Shown here one piece after another: positions 16,999 to 26,382 of a DNA stretch of 64,000 bases. The number at the start of each line of letters is the position of its first letter. The first letter of the stretch is position 1. The DNA is from a virus, in IMG/VR virus record IMGVR_UViG_3300029319_007985, positions 1-64,000 of that record; one strand, 5' to 3'. Under the pieces are notes generated by a model, which was not told where the DNA came from, did not search any database, and saw nothing but the letters and a program-made list of their open reading frames with translations. The position numbers and the translations under genes were made by a program.

Positions 16999-17355
16999 AT
17001 GCGTTTCACAGAATTCAAATCACCAGACACTGAAATAGAGTCAGCATTGGTTAACACCTTGACAAATATGAGAGGTGATGCCGATGACGATAAAGACACT
17101 GCTGAAATAAGTTTTCCTGCGTTAGATCAAATAATGAAGAACACAGGTTACCCAACATTCAATTACCAACTTTTTAAAACAATTTACGACAGAAGCGAAA
17201 CACTTAAAAATGTAGTGGACGATTTTGACCAAGAAAAGATAATAGTTAAGACAGATAAACAGGCAGAAAAAGATCCTGCCATGGACTTTGACAAGCAAGG
17301 CTCTACCGACGTAGTAAAAAAAATGGCTAAGTCTGCCATGAATAAACGTAAGTAA
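16999..17355 (+). CDS. Unknown phage protein (MRFTEF type)
   Basis: 118 aa, starts MRFTEFKSPDTEIES. Short N-termini of this form recur in T4-like cyanophage proteins of unknown role. The body is charged and helical; the C-terminus is basic (KKMAKSAMNKRK). Likely co-transcribed with the preceding gene. Confidence 0.6.
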   Translation: MRFTEFKSPDTEIESALVNTLTNMRGDADDDKDTAEISFPALDQIMKNTGYPTFNYQLFKTIYDRSETLKNVVDDFDQEKIIVKTDKQAEKDPAMDFDKQGSTDVVKKMAKSAMNKRK

Positions 17356-17384
17356 TTGACACCACCAACAAAGGCTTATATAAT
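17356..17384 (+). promoter_or_regulatory. Sigma70-type promoter
   Basis: TTGACA, 17-bp spacer, TATAAT: perfect consensus. The nuclease gene begins ATGATG 3 nt downstream, so the second ATG (17391) sits at the expected +1. Confidence 0.85.
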
Positions 17385-17387
17385 AAC

Positions 17388-18095
17388 ATGATGAAGATAT
17401 CTGAAGATGTTCTAAAGGACAAAGGCATTTCCTATATAAAAAAATATCCTTACGAAGACATCTCTAAAACTTCCAAAGGAGGAAAAAGGCACTATGAGAC
17501 TCCTGACGGGAGAGCAGTGCCAAGTGTGACCACAGTGTTATCAGCAACCAAGGACATGACCCATCTAAATGCTTGGAAGAAAAGGGTAGGTGAGCAAAAG
17601 GCACAACAAATTGCAACTGAATCTGCAAACATAGGCACAGTGATGCATCGCAGTCTTGAGAAACATGTTAAGGGACAAGACAGAACACCAGGCTCTAATT
17701 TGATTCAGCAAAAAGGATTTGCGATGGCAAACATTATTATAGATCAAGGTCTCAATGACGTGTCCGAAGTTTGGGGATCAGAAATATCTTTATACTATCC
17801 AGAACTATACGCAGGTACCACCGACTTAATTGGCATCTACAAAGATGCTCCTGCAATAATGGATTTCAAACAGGCCCGTAAATTAAAGAAAAAAGAATGG
17901 GTAGAGGACTATTTTTTACAGTTAGTAGCCTACGCAGAAGCACATAACAAACAATACGGCACAGACATAAAAACAGGGCGTATTTTTATATGTACGCAAA
18001 AAAATGAATTCCAAACGTTTGAACTAGAAAACTATGACCAGTGGGCAGGCAAATGGTATAGTAAATTAGAACAATATTACAAGTCTGTCCTTTAA
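17388..18095 (+). CDS. PD-(D/E)XK exonuclease
   Basis: 235 aa, RecB/Cas4-like nuclease core. VPSVTTVLSATKDMTHL is the N-terminal substrate-binding region, SANIGTVMHRSLEKHVKG has the conserved histidine, GTTDLIGIYKDAPAIMDFKQARK supplies the D...D-K active site (with Q in place of the usual E), and DYFLQLVAYAEAHN matches the QxxxY motif. T4-like marine phages carry the same type of exonuclease in DNA metabolism. A consensus sigma70 promoter lies directly upstream, suggesting early expression; the first or second ATG may be used. Confidence 0.8.
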   Translation: MMKISEDVLKDKGISYIKKYPYEDISKTSKGGKRHYETPDGRAVPSVTTVLSATKDMTHLNAWKKRVGEQKAQQIATESANIGTVMHRSLEKHVKGQDRTPGSNLIQQKGFAMANIIIDQGLNDVSEVWGSEISLYYPELYAGTTDLIGIYKDAPAIMDFKQARKLKKKEWVEDYFLQLVAYAEAHNKQYGTDIKTGRIFICTQKNEFQTFELENYDQWAGKWYSKLEQYYKSVL

Positions 18096-18101
18096 TAAAT
18101 A
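18096..18101 (+). promoter_or_regulatory. T4-like late promoter element
   Basis: TAAATA 19 nt before the tail-fibre ATG 18121; a second related element (TATAAATT) lies immediately before the start. Confidence 0.4.
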
Positions 18102-18120
18102 ACACTAAATTTATAAATTT

Positions 18121-19725
18121 ATGGCAGTAGTTCAAATATCAAGAATACAACACAGACGTGGTCTAGCAACAGATCTCCCGCAATTAGCGGCAGGAGAATT
18201 AGGTTGGTCTATAGACGATCAAAAATTGTACATAGGAAACGGAACAGTTGCTGATGGGGCCCCTGCAGTTGGCAACACAGAAATTATCACTTCTGGATCA
18301 TCTAGTTTTACGACAGCGTTAAGTTATGTCTACAAAGGCTATCTTGGATCAAGCACAGTCATCACAACTGGTGCCAGTGGAGACTTCACAAGAACTGCAC
18401 AAGCAAAATTAGATGACTTTGTATCTGTGAAAGACTTTGGTGCACTTGGAGATGGATCCACTGCAGATGTATCTGCTATCCAAAGAGCACTAGATGAACT
18501 TTATTGCGACACCGATAAGGACGACGAGAGAGCAAGAAGAGTTTTATATTTTCCGGCAGGTGATTACCGAATTAATGCAAGTTTAAAAATACCACCATTC
18601 GCAAATTTAAGAGGAGAAGGACCAGGTAAGACTGTTATTGTACAATCTGCCAGTGCTCCTGTGGCTGTATTTCAAGATGACGAAAAACAAACTTATGGAT
18701 CAATAGGAGGAAGTGCCGCAACAACTCCTACCAACATTAACATAGAAGGTATAACTTTCAATAATGGATCAAGTTATGGCGGAGTCAGTATTGATAATGC
18801 AACCAATGTAAGATTTGAAAGATGTGAATTTAAAGGCGCATACGTGTCTGATGGTGCAGACAATTCAGTTTCAAAAGGTATAACAGTAAGATCAACAACC
18901 GCTTTACCATGTAGAGACATAATATTTGATGCTTGTATATTTCAAAAATTTGCCAGATTGGCTGATATAACAGATGATTCAACCAGTGTTAAATTTGTAA
19001 ACTGTGACTTCAAGATTGCATACTATGGTATAATAGTTGGTGAACAATTGGACGGTTCCACATCAGGAAAAACTATTGGACCGAAAGATGTTAAAGTGTC
19101 CAACAGTCAGTTTGCAACTATAGGACAAAATGCCATATTGGTAAAAGCACAGTCTTCTGCCGCTGACGGCTCTGTTGGTGAGGTTAGAAACTTTGTAAGT
19201 TTTGCAAATTATTTTGCACAAGACGTAGGTACAAATTTTGACACAGTTGATTCCACAGTAAACTTTTCACCAGCAATTCAATTTGATACTGATGAATGTC
19301 AGTCTATTGCTGATTATTTTGATGGAACACAAAGAAGACATCACGAAATAAATCCTATCCCAGAATTACAAGGGATCGGAGTAAACACAAGACCAATAAG
19401 ACAAATAACACTCGCGGATGATGCCTCGTCGGCCACCAGACTTTTACAGTTGCCAGCGTTGGCAGGTAAAAGCATTGAGATAAAATATAAAATGGAACGT
19501 AGCGGAAACTTAAGAACAGGAACATTTTGTATTAGTGCATCAACAAGTGGTGTTGCTTTCCATGATGACTTTATAGAATCAGATGGAGATGTAGGTGTAA
19601 CTTTATCCGCTGTCCTTTCAAATCTTGATTCTACCGCTGGTAACGAAACTGTTGAGGTCCAATACACATCTACCAATGACAGTTCTGCCGTTACAATGGA
19701 CTATGTTGTTACCGAAATGGTATAA
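18121..19725 (+). CDS. Tail fibre/spike with pectate-lyase-like beta-helix
   Basis: 534 aa. The first 50 residues (VQISRIQHRRGLATDLPQL through GELGWSIDDQKLYIGNG) match the conserved N-terminal baseplate-attachment segment of phage fibres. Residues about 95-330 form a parallel beta-helix beginning VSVKDFGALGDGSTADVSAIQ, the pectate-lyase superfamily entry motif. The last 130 residues are beta-rich and variable-looking and probably form the receptor-binding tip. Likely role is host recognition or glycan depolymerisation. Confidence 0.78.
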   Translation: MAVVQISRIQHRRGLATDLPQLAAGELGWSIDDQKLYIGNGTVADGAPAVGNTEIITSGSSSFTTALSYVYKGYLGSSTVITTGASGDFTRTAQAKLDDFVSVKDFGALGDGSTADVSAIQRALDELYCDTDKDDERARRVLYFPAGDYRINASLKIPPFANLRGEGPGKTVIVQSASAPVAVFQDDEKQTYGSIGGSAATTPTNINIEGITFNNGSSYGGVSIDNATNVRFERCEFKGAYVSDGADNSVSKGITVRSTTALPCRDIIFDACIFQKFARLADITDDSTSVKFVNCDFKIAYYGIIVGEQLDGSTSGKTIGPKDVKVSNSQFATIGQNAILVKAQSSAADGSVGEVRNFVSFANYFAQDVGTNFDTVDSTVNFSPAIQFDTDECQSIADYFDGTQRRHHEINPIPELQGIGVNTRPIRQITLADDASSATRLLQLPALAGKSIEIKYKMERSGNLRTGTFCISASTSGVAFHDDFIESDGDVGVTLSAVLSNLDSTAGNETVEVQYTSTNDSSAVTMDYVVTEMV

Positions 19726-19768
19726 CCATTAGTTGTATAAAAATATAAACTACTCATATTATCTTTAC

Positions 19769-19797
19769 TAGACATCGTTTTGTATTTGTTTTATAAT
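19769..19797 (+). promoter_or_regulatory. Sigma70-type promoter of nrdAB
   Basis: TAGACA, 17-bp spacer, TATAAT, followed by a leader of about 38 nt before ATG 19842. Confidence 0.7.
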
Positions 19798-19841
19798 AGC
19801 ACTTTATAAAAGATTAATACGAATAGGATTAGAAAAAATTT

Positions 19842-22304
19842 ATGAAGACCGAAATCGCCCTTAATAAAAAAAATACGATAAATACCCATATTCAAAAAAA
19901 GAAAATCAACGGAACAAATAAAATTATTATGCCATCGACCAATACTGCAACTATTCAAGTCAAAAAAAGGGATGGCAGAAAAGAACTTTTAGATATTAAT
20001 AAAATTCATTTCGTGGTGGAAGAAGCCTGTGAAGGTTTGTCAGGTGTGTCTGCATCATTGATTGAAATGAATGCCAACATACAATTCTATGATGGCATGA
20101 CAACTAAAGACATTCAAAATGTTTTGGTAAGGTCAGCAAATGATCTTATCAGTTTGGAGTCTCCAAATTATCAATATGCCGCGGCCAGATTGTTATTGTA
20201 TGATGTAAGGAAAGAAGCACACGGACAATATGAATATGAGCCTTTGGTAAAAGTTATTCTAAGAAATATTAGACTAGGTGTTTATGACAAAGGCATCGTT
20301 GAAAAATATACAAAGACAGAATTAAAGAAATTCAATACATGGATAAAAAGAGACAGAGATCTTAAATTTACATATGCAGGTTTAAGACAAGTTGTGGACA
20401 AATATCTTGTGCAGGACAGAAGTTCTGGACAACTTTATGAAACTCCACAAGACATGTATATGATGATCGCGGCAACATTGTTTGCCGATTACCCAACAAA
20501 AACAAGGATGAGTTATGTTAAAAAATATTATGACGCAATTTCATTACATAAGATCAACATTCCAACTCCGGTTATGGCGGGGGTTAGAACGCCTATCAGA
20601 CAATTTGCAAGTTGCGTACTCGTTGACAGCGACGACACTTTGCCTAGCATTTTTTCTAGCGATATGGCCATTGGTCTTTATGTGGCTCGTAGGGCAGGGA
20701 TTGGTATCAACGCTGGTAGGATCAGAGGCATCAATTCGAAAATAAGAGGTGGTGAGGTCCAACACACAGGAGTGGTTCCGTTCCTTAAGAAGTTCGAATC
20801 AACTGTGAGATGTTGCACACAGAATGGTGTGCGTGGCGGTAATGCAACCGTACACTTTCCAATATGGCACCAAGAGATAGAAGACATATTAGTTTTAAAA
20901 AACAACAAAGGCACAGAAGACAACAGAGTAAGACGTATGGACTACTCTATACAAATTAGTAAATTGTTCTACGAGAGATTTATCAATGACGAAGAAATCA
21001 CTTTGTTCTCTCCACACCAAGTGCCTGGACTATATGATGCGTTTGGTATGCCAGAATTTGATGAACTTTATATAAAATATGAGAAAGATAAAACTATTCC
21101 TAAGAAAAAAATAAAAGCACAAGATTTATTTTTTGATCTGTTGAAAGAAAGAGCAGAGACTGGACGAATCTATATAATGAACATCGACCACGCAAACTCA
21201 CATTCAAGTTTCAAAGACAGGGTATCAATGAGTAATTTGTGTCAGGAGATAACATTGCCTACAACTCCAATACAACATGTTGATGATGACAAGGGAGAAA
21301 TTGCTCTCTGTATATTGTCTGCAATCAATGTTGGGGCAATCAACAATCCGGATGAACTTGAAAACTTGTGTGATCTAAGCGTGAGAGCATTAGATGAAAT
21401 AATCGACTACCAAGACTATCCTGTGAAGGCCGCAGAAGTATCAACCAAAGCAAGACGATCATTAGGCATTGGTTATATTGGGTTGGCGCACTATCTAGCA
21501 AAACAAGGCTTCAAGTATTCAGACAAAGGCGCATGGGACTCTGTAGACAGATTGACAGAAGCATTTCAATATTATCTATTATCAGCCTCGAATGACCTTG
21601 CAAAGGAAAAAGGCAAATGCACAGGTTTTGACAGAACAAAATATGCTGATGGACAATTACCTATAGATCACTACAAGAAAGAAGTTGATGAAATAGTTCC
21701 ACACAAACAAAGATACGCATGGGAGGCCCTAAGAAGAGATATTGCAAAACATGGTTTGAGACATTCAACACTGTCAGCACAAATGCCGTCCGAATCAAGT
21801 TCAGTTGTGTCAAATGCAACGAATGGTATTGAGCCACCAAGAGCCTTGCTATCAATTAAGAAAAGTAAAAAAGGTCCACTAAAACAAATTGTACCTGGGT
21901 TTCCAAAATTAAAAAATGATTACACTTTGCTTTGGGAAATGAAGGGCAATGAAGGTTACATTAATGTTGTATCAGTAATGCAAAAATACTTCGACCAAGC
22001 CATATCGGGCAACTGGAGTTACAATCCTCTACAGTACACGAATAATGAAGTGCCTTTAAGTGCTATGGCTACTGACTTACTAACAACTTACAAATACGGG
22101 TGGAAGACAAGTTATTATCAGAACACGTATGACTTCAAAGGTGAAGAAGAAGAGGTGCAACCTGCAGGCATAGGAGCAGTAAGCACAGAAGACGAAGGAG
22201 AGGACGTTGAACTGCCACATGACTTAGACCAAGTAAATGGCAGTACAAAAATAAATAGCACCACTGGTGATGACGCTGGAGAGTGTGAGGCCTGTACCAT
22301 ATAA
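19842..22304 (+). CDS. nrdA: Class Ia ribonucleoside-diphosphate reductase, alpha subunit
   Basis: 820 aa. An ATP-cone begins at QVKKRDGRKE, so the allosteric activity domain is present. The catalytic pieces are the cysteine in FASCVLVDSDD, the N-x-C-x-E triad in SNLCQEITLPT, and the C-terminal relay cysteines in ECEACTI. An in-frame ATG at 19929 (MPSTNTATIQV) could be the true start, since the first 29 residues are lysine-rich and outside the usual family length. The enzyme makes deoxynucleotides for phage DNA replication. nrdB follows after 5 nt and a glutaredoxin gene at 44948 may supply electrons. Confidence 0.95.
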   Translation: MKTEIALNKKNTINTHIQKKKINGTNKIIMPSTNTATIQVKKRDGRKELLDINKIHFVVEEACEGLSGVSASLIEMNANIQFYDGMTTKDIQNVLVRSANDLISLESPNYQYAAARLLLYDVRKEAHGQYEYEPLVKVILRNIRLGVYDKGIVEKYTKTELKKFNTWIKRDRDLKFTYAGLRQVVDKYLVQDRSSGQLYETPQDMYMMIAATLFADYPTKTRMSYVKKYYDAISLHKINIPTPVMAGVRTPIRQFASCVLVDSDDTLPSIFSSDMAIGLYVARRAGIGINAGRIRGINSKIRGGEVQHTGVVPFLKKFESTVRCCTQNGVRGGNATVHFPIWHQEIEDILVLKNNKGTEDNRVRRMDYSIQISKLFYERFINDEEITLFSPHQVPGLYDAFGMPEFDELYIKYEKDKTIPKKKIKAQDLFFDLLKERAETGRIYIMNIDHANSHSSFKDRVSMSNLCQEITLPTTPIQHVDDDKGEIALCILSAINVGAINNPDELENLCDLSVRALDEIIDYQDYPVKAAEVSTKARRSLGIGYIGLAHYLAKQGFKYSDKGAWDSVDRLTEAFQYYLLSASNDLAKEKGKCTGFDRTKYADGQLPIDHYKKEVDEIVPHKQRYAWEALRRDIAKHGLRHSTLSAQMPSESSSVVSNATNGIEPPRALLSIKKSKKGPLKQIVPGFPKLKNDYTLLWEMKGNEGYINVVSVMQKYFDQAISGNWSYNPLQYTNNEVPLSAMATDLLTTYKYGWKTSYYQNTYDFKGEEEEVQPAGIGAVSTEDEGEDVELPHDLDQVNGSTKINSTTGDDAGECEACTI

Positions 22305-22309
22305 CAACT

Positions 22310-23410
22310 ATGACAAAAACAGTTTTTAACAGAGAAGATATTGATTTTACAAAAGAGCCGATGTTCTTTGGTGAAGGACAGAACGTTCAGAGATATGATG
22401 TGTTCAAGTATCCACAGTTTGATAAATTGAATCAAACAATGATAGGATACTTTTGGCGTCCAGAAGAGGTATCTCTACAGAAAGACAGAGCAGACTTCCA
22501 AAACTTCAGACCAGAACAAAAACACATATTCACTTCCAACTTAAAATATCAAACACTATTGGACAGTGTGCAAGGCAGAGGACCAAGTCTTATGTTTTTA
22601 CCATACGTTTCTAGTCCAGAACTTGAAGGTTGTATTGTGACTTGGGACTTTTTTGAAACTATTCACAGCAGATCATACACACACATTATCAAAAATGTTT
22701 ACCCAGATCCAGCAGAAGTGTTTGATACCATATTGAACGATGAAGAAATATTAAAGAGAGCAAAGTCTGTAACCAAAAACTATGACGTGTTTGGCACAGC
22801 CGCAGAAGATTACTTTATTAAAGGCAAAGGTGATATACTAGATGTAAAAAGAAAACTATATCTGGCAATGATAAATGTTAACCTGCTAGAAGGTTTACGA
22901 TTTTATGTTTCATTTGCATGTACTTTTGCTTTTGGTGAACTAAAACTTATGGAAGGTTCAGCAAAAATACTTTCATTGATCGCAAGAGACGAAGCCACAC
23001 ACTTGAACCTATCGACACACGTGATCAAGGCATGGCAAAAAGGTGACGATAAAGAAATGACAAAAGCCATGAAAGGACAAGACAAATTGGTATTACAGAT
23101 GTTCAAAGACTGTGTTGAAGAAGAAAAGGCATGGGCAAGACACTTGTTCAAAGATGGCTCAATCATTGGACTAAATGAAAAATTACTAGGTCAATACGTT
23201 GAATTTATTGCTAACAAAAGACTGAAGGCACTTGGATATGATCCTATCTACGACATACCAGCAAGTGCAAATCCTCTACCATGGACACAACACTGGTTAA
23301 GTTCTAAAGGTATGCAGGTGGCCCCACAAGAAACAGAAGTAGAATCTTACATTGTTGGTGGTATAAAACAAGACGTGAAGCAAGGACAGTTTAGTAAATT
23401 TAAACTGTAA
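22310..23410 (+). CDS. nrdB: Class Ia ribonucleoside-diphosphate reductase, beta subunit
   Basis: 366 aa. Iron ligands and radical site are visible: the Asp in NLKYQTLLDSVQG, Glu and His in FFETIHSRSYTHI with the radical tyrosine (equivalent to E. coli Tyr122) in SRSY, and Glu/His in RDEATHLNLS. It is therefore a classic tyrosyl-radical diiron protein and does not depend on B12. Same operon as nrdA. Confidence 0.95.
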   Translation: MTKTVFNREDIDFTKEPMFFGEGQNVQRYDVFKYPQFDKLNQTMIGYFWRPEEVSLQKDRADFQNFRPEQKHIFTSNLKYQTLLDSVQGRGPSLMFLPYVSSPELEGCIVTWDFFETIHSRSYTHIIKNVYPDPAEVFDTILNDEEILKRAKSVTKNYDVFGTAAEDYFIKGKGDILDVKRKLYLAMINVNLLEGLRFYVSFACTFAFGELKLMEGSAKILSLIARDEATHLNLSTHVIKAWQKGDDKEMTKAMKGQDKLVLQMFKDCVEEEKAWARHLFKDGSIIGLNEKLLGQYVEFIANKRLKALGYDPIYDIPASANPLPWTQHWLSSKGMQVAPQETEVESYIVGGIKQDVKQGQFSKFKL

Positions 23411-23452
23411 CGTTAGACCAACTTCATTATAGTAGCACATTATTATTATCCA

Positions 23453-23458
23453 TAAATA
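23453..23458 (+). promoter_or_regulatory. T4-like late promoter element, leaderless spacing
   Basis: ATAAATA exactly 5 nt before the PAAR ATG 23464. A virion gene behind a near-perfect T4 late element. Confidence 0.65.
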
Positions 23459-23463
23459 TTGGT

Positions 23464-23763
23464 ATGACCAGACCCATTGCAAGAAAAGGCGACAGAGAAG
23501 CAACACACTGTTCAACTCCTTTTAGGAAAGGACATTTCAAAACAGTATTTGCAAACAACATTCCTATTTCTGGAGACAGGCATAGAAACACTCCACACTT
23601 ATTACCTAATCCAAGTCCTCCACCGCCGTGTGTTGGACATTCGGCAAGATTGAAAGCAACAACAAGTTCAGTTTTTGCTGAAGGACGTAGAGTAGGAAGA
23701 GTAGGAGACCCAACCTGCACAGTGGTTGTGCAAGGATCACCTAATGTGTTTGTAGGAGGTTAG
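23464..23763 (+). CDS. PAAR-domain tail spike tip protein
   Basis: 99 aa. Repeated glycine/proline-rich strands with metal-binding histidines and cysteine (ATHCSTP, SGDRHRN, PPPPCVGHSA) and a closing RVGRVGDPTCTVVVQGSPNVFVGG are the PAAR fold, which sharpens the gp5-type spike of contractile tails (T4 gp5.4). Late promoter immediately upstream; the next structural gene starts right after its stop. Confidence 0.85.
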   Translation: MTRPIARKGDREATHCSTPFRKGHFKTVFANNIPISGDRHRNTPHLLPNPSPPPPCVGHSARLKATTSSVFAEGRRVGRVGDPTCTVVVQGSPNVFVGG

Positions 23764-24996
23764 ATGCCAATCAATCAAGGCTTAAAAGCATTTGCAGAAT
23801 CAACACCGGACTTTGACAATCAATCAGTTCAAAATATGATCAACCTGGTCAACACAGGATGGGTAGAAAAAACAAGGACACTGGCTCAAAAAGTTGATGC
23901 CAGCACAGTGTTAACAGTGAGTCAAAAAAATGACCTCAATGACACATTAGACACACAACCTTATCTCAACCTAGGAAGAACTTTGGAAGATCTAGATCTA
24001 CACACAGCCAAAATTTTTACTGGAGCACTTGGAGAAGCAAGGGAAGATGGTAGCACTGGAACATTTTTGGAACATGTACAATCAGTGCAAAGTTTTGTTA
24101 CAACCGTTCCTTCTCTATTTGGCCACACTGCTGACTTTATTAGAAAAGGCGTAGAAGGACATTTCGGCACAGTGAGTGGATCAATAGATGCGGCAATGGC
24201 CACACTTAAAGAAGCAGTTGTTCACATAACCGAAAGGTCGGATCTACTCTCAGATCAACAATCACTAAAGAATGGTTTATTCCAAACAGCAACGCAAAAC
24301 ATTATTAATTTTTTAGATGCATTAGGAGACAGCACATCATTTGACGAAAGCACATTTAACAGTTTACAGTCCGCTTTCCAAACTGCCGCTAACGAATTTG
24401 ATACTACTCTACAAACTGGAGAATATGCAACCTTTAGAACAAACTTAATTAATTCAAGAAAAACTATTGTTGATCAAATAGCATTAGAAGTTTTGAATCT
24501 TGGTGCATTAGACACTTACAGCACCACTTTAGATAATGTGAATTCGTATCTAACATTGACTGATGATCAAGATGTGCGTAACCTAATAGTTCGTAATAGT
24601 GCAAATACTAATTTTAAAAGTTACTTCCAGCAGTATGCAACGAGAAACTCCAACAGGAATCCTCTCTATGAAGGCGTACTTGATGATAGTTCTGAGGAAA
24701 CCGCAATAAATGAAATATTGCAACTTAGAGGCCTACCTGACGTTACAGATTTTTTAGACCTCGATGCTGTGGCGGCCAAGGCAACAAGAGATGATAGACT
24801 TAAAACAACGGTAAGTTTTACAGGAAAAAACACAGAAGAAATTATTATTTTGGCGTGTGATACTTTACAAATTAATAAGGAAACAAAAAACATCAATGCC
24901 TTGAGTAAAACACTTCTTGAGAACATGAATAGGCATGATAGAGAAACTATCAAGACTCAACTAAATCTTAATCAGCAAATAGATACACTTAGTTAA
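23764..24996 (+). CDS. Putative virion structural protein
   Basis: 410 aa directly after the PAAR gene with no gap. Polar, helical N-terminal half (many N, T, L, D), no signal peptide, ending RETIKTQLNLNQQIDTLS. It resembles unnamed structural proteins that follow PAAR genes in T4-like marine phages. Converges with rplL. Confidence 0.6.
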   Translation: MPINQGLKAFAESTPDFDNQSVQNMINLVNTGWVEKTRTLAQKVDASTVLTVSQKNDLNDTLDTQPYLNLGRTLEDLDLHTAKIFTGALGEAREDGSTGTFLEHVQSVQSFVTTVPSLFGHTADFIRKGVEGHFGTVSGSIDAAMATLKEAVVHITERSDLLSDQQSLKNGLFQTATQNIINFLDALGDSTSFDESTFNSLQSAFQTAANEFDTTLQTGEYATFRTNLINSRKTIVDQIALEVLNLGALDTYSTTLDNVNSYLTLTDDQDVRNLIVRNSANTNFKSYFQQYATRNSNRNPLYEGVLDDSSEETAINEILQLRGLPDVTDFLDLDAVAAKATRDDRLKTTVSFTGKNTEEIIILACDTLQINKETKNINALSKTLLENMNRHDRETIKTQLNLNQQIDTLS

Positions 24997-25362
24997 TTAT
25001 TTTATTTGGACGGTTGCACCTTGTTCTATAAGTGCTTTCTTGATTTCTTCTGCTTCGCTTTTATCGATATCTTCTTTGACTGCTTTAGGTAGACCTTCGA
25101 CAAAGTTTTTGGCTTCTAATAGGCCAAGTCCAAGTATTTCTTTTACTTTCTTTAGAACAGAGATTTTTTTACCATCCTCAAATCCTGTTAGCACAACAGA
25201 GGCAGTAGATTTTGCTTCTGCTGGTGCCTCGGCTGTTGGAGCCGCAACCATGCCTGCTGTTGCTGTTACACCCCACTCTTTCTCTAATTTGTTTGCTAAA
25301 TCCGCCGCTTCTTGCAGAGTCAATTTGCCTAACTGTTCAACTAAAGCATTAATATCGGCCAT
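24997..25362 (-). CDS. rplL: Ribosomal protein bL12 (L7/L12)
   Basis: 121 aa, full family length. The N-terminal dimerisation helix (INALVEQLGKLTLQEAADLANKLE), the alanine-rich hinge (AAPTAEAPAEAK) and the C-terminal factor-binding domain with VLKKVKEILGLGLLEAKNFVEGLP are all present. bL12 forms the ribosomal stalk that recruits elongation factors. The usual partner rplJ is absent, pointing to a captured gene able to exchange into host ribosomes. Start ATG 25362 has AAAAGGAAAAT upstream and overlaps the stop of a 30-codon reading frame. Confidence 0.95.
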   Translation of the reverse strand: MADINALVEQLGKLTLQEAADLANKLEKEWGVTATAGMVAAPTAEAPAEAKSTASVVLTGFEDGKKISVLKKVKEILGLGLLEAKNFVEGLPKAVKEDIDKSEAEEIKKALIEQGATVQIK

Positions 25363-25454
25363 TATTTTCCTTTTCTGTGTCTGCCCATGTACCAATCTCC
25401 TGGCTCATAGTTCCATTTTTTACCATGATGCCCTCTGATATCAGCATACCACAT
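25362..25454 (-). CDS. Possible 30-aa peptide coupled to rplL
   Basis: Reads MWYADIRGHHGKKWNYEPG and ends RHRKGK; its TAA overlaps the rplL ATG (TAATG). Rich in W, Y, H, K and R. It may be a real small basic peptide or a leader frame that couples or regulates bL12 translation. There is only a weak ribosome site. Confidence 0.4.
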   Translation of the reverse strand: MWYADIRGHHGKKWNYEPGDWYMGRHRKGK

Positions 25455-25496
25455 TCTTAGTCTTACAATTAATCTTTTTAATAGCATATAACTAAT

Positions 25497-25760
25497 TTAT
25501 CTCGAAAGTTTCTTTTTACGTCCTAAAGGCACCTTGACCATTCTTGCAATCTTGTTACCTTTTCTGTTCGTGTATTCAACACTGACTTCAGTTGTTCCTT
25601 TTGGTAAGTTGCTCTGAACCGACTTTATGATCTTTTTAAAAGATAGGCCTTCCTTGGTCTCATCAAATTCCTTAAGATCAGTTATCCTTATTGATAATTT
25701 TCTTTTGCTTTTGGCGTCTATTAGTGGTTGAAATGCCTTGTTAATTAATTCTTGACTCAT
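25497..25760 (-). CDS. Unknown small basic protein
   Basis: 87 aa from ATG 25760 (MSQELINKAFQPLID). An alpha/beta pattern with RKLSIRITDLKEF, EVSVEYTNRKGNKIARMVKVPLG and a lysine/arginine-rich tail suggests nucleic-acid binding. Its position between rplL and a lipoprotein, near the tmRNA, makes a translation-related role possible. No family recognised. Confidence 0.5.
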   Translation of the reverse strand: MSQELINKAFQPLIDAKSKRKLSIRITDLKEFDETKEGLSFKKIIKSVQSNLPKGTTEVSVEYTNRKGNKIARMVKVPLGRKKKLSR

Positions 25761-25800
25761 GCTATCATTATATAGCAACCTATATTTTTTGTCAACTATG

Positions 25801-26004
25801 TTAGAAAGTCTTTTTGTAACGCCAAATGTCTATTTCGTTATTGTGGATATCTTCCAAGGCTTTCAATTTGTCCTCACAGTTGTTCCAATGTATCTTGTGT
25901 TCTAGCAGGTACGTGAGGCACTTCTTGTTAAAATTATCATAGGTAGGAGAACTGTGCTGTCCAGCACATGAAACTAATACTAAAAATAGTATTACCCAAC
26001 GCAT
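25801..26004 (-). CDS. Small lipoprotein
   Basis: 67 aa. MRWVILFLVLVSCAGQ is a lipoprotein signal peptide with lipobox LVSC. The mature part is short and charged with two further cysteines (KKCLTYLL, NNCEDKL). Phage lipoproteins of this size include outer-membrane spanins, but no partner inner-membrane spanin lies nearby. Confidence 0.55.
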   Translation of the reverse strand: MRWVILFLVLVSCAGQHSSPTYDNFNKKCLTYLLEHKIHWNNCEDKLKALEDIHNNEIDIWRYKKTF

Positions 26005-26045
26005 AATACTAGTTTAATGATTGTGCCAATATAGTCAAGTTGTAT

Positions 26046-26074
26046 TTGACACTAAATTGGTAACAGTATATAAT
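26046..26074 (+). promoter_or_regulatory. Sigma70-type promoter of the tmRNA gene
   Basis: TTGACA, 17-bp spacer, TATAAT: perfect consensus. The predicted +1 is about 26081, at the start of the acceptor piece. Confidence 0.85.
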
Positions 26075-26080
26075 TAAAAC

Positions 26081-26382
26081 GTAGATGTTGAAGTTGGAAA
26101 ATAGTTTCGACGGACGTGGGTTCAATTCCCACCACCTCCACCATACTAGGATTGGTGGCTTATGTAATCCCTTTCGGGGGTGACCTGGAATCGACGTGTT
26201 ATGAAAGTCCAATGGAGTTTACGCAGTAGACACGAGCATACGTTCATGTTTTAAATGCAAACAGAAAAGCATTAAGATTTGCTGACTTGGTAGCAATGCC
26301 AACAAGCGGATCTGCATTGAGACTAGCGGCCTAGTCCACTAGACTCTGGGGTTGGCAACTTACCTAGCAACAGAAAAGTTGC
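26081..26382 (+). ncRNA. ssrA: Circularly permuted (two-piece) tmRNA
   Basis: The tRNA-like 3' part comes first: T-arm GTGGG-TTCAATT-CCCAC (26116-26132), acceptor strand CACCTCC (26133-26139), then A and an encoded CCA ending at 26143. After a 32-nt spacer the canonical tmRNA 5' end begins at 26176 with GGGGGTGACCTGGAATCGACG. GGGGGTG pairs with CACCTCC including a G-U at the third pair, the alanine identity element. AAGTTG (26091-26096) pairs with CAACTT (26356-26361), joining the two pieces. The probable tag frame runs from GCA 26257 to TAG 26332-26334 and ends in LRLAA. Hairpin 26367-26382 and a T-rich run follow. This arrangement is known from alphaproteobacteria and a few other lineages. 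It rescues stalled ribosomes and tags nascent proteins for degradation. Confidence 0.9.

Noticed and set aside
26009-26212. Minus-strand reading frame across the tmRNA acceptor piece
   Set aside because: It is the complement of the tmRNA and shows no ribosome site or family match.
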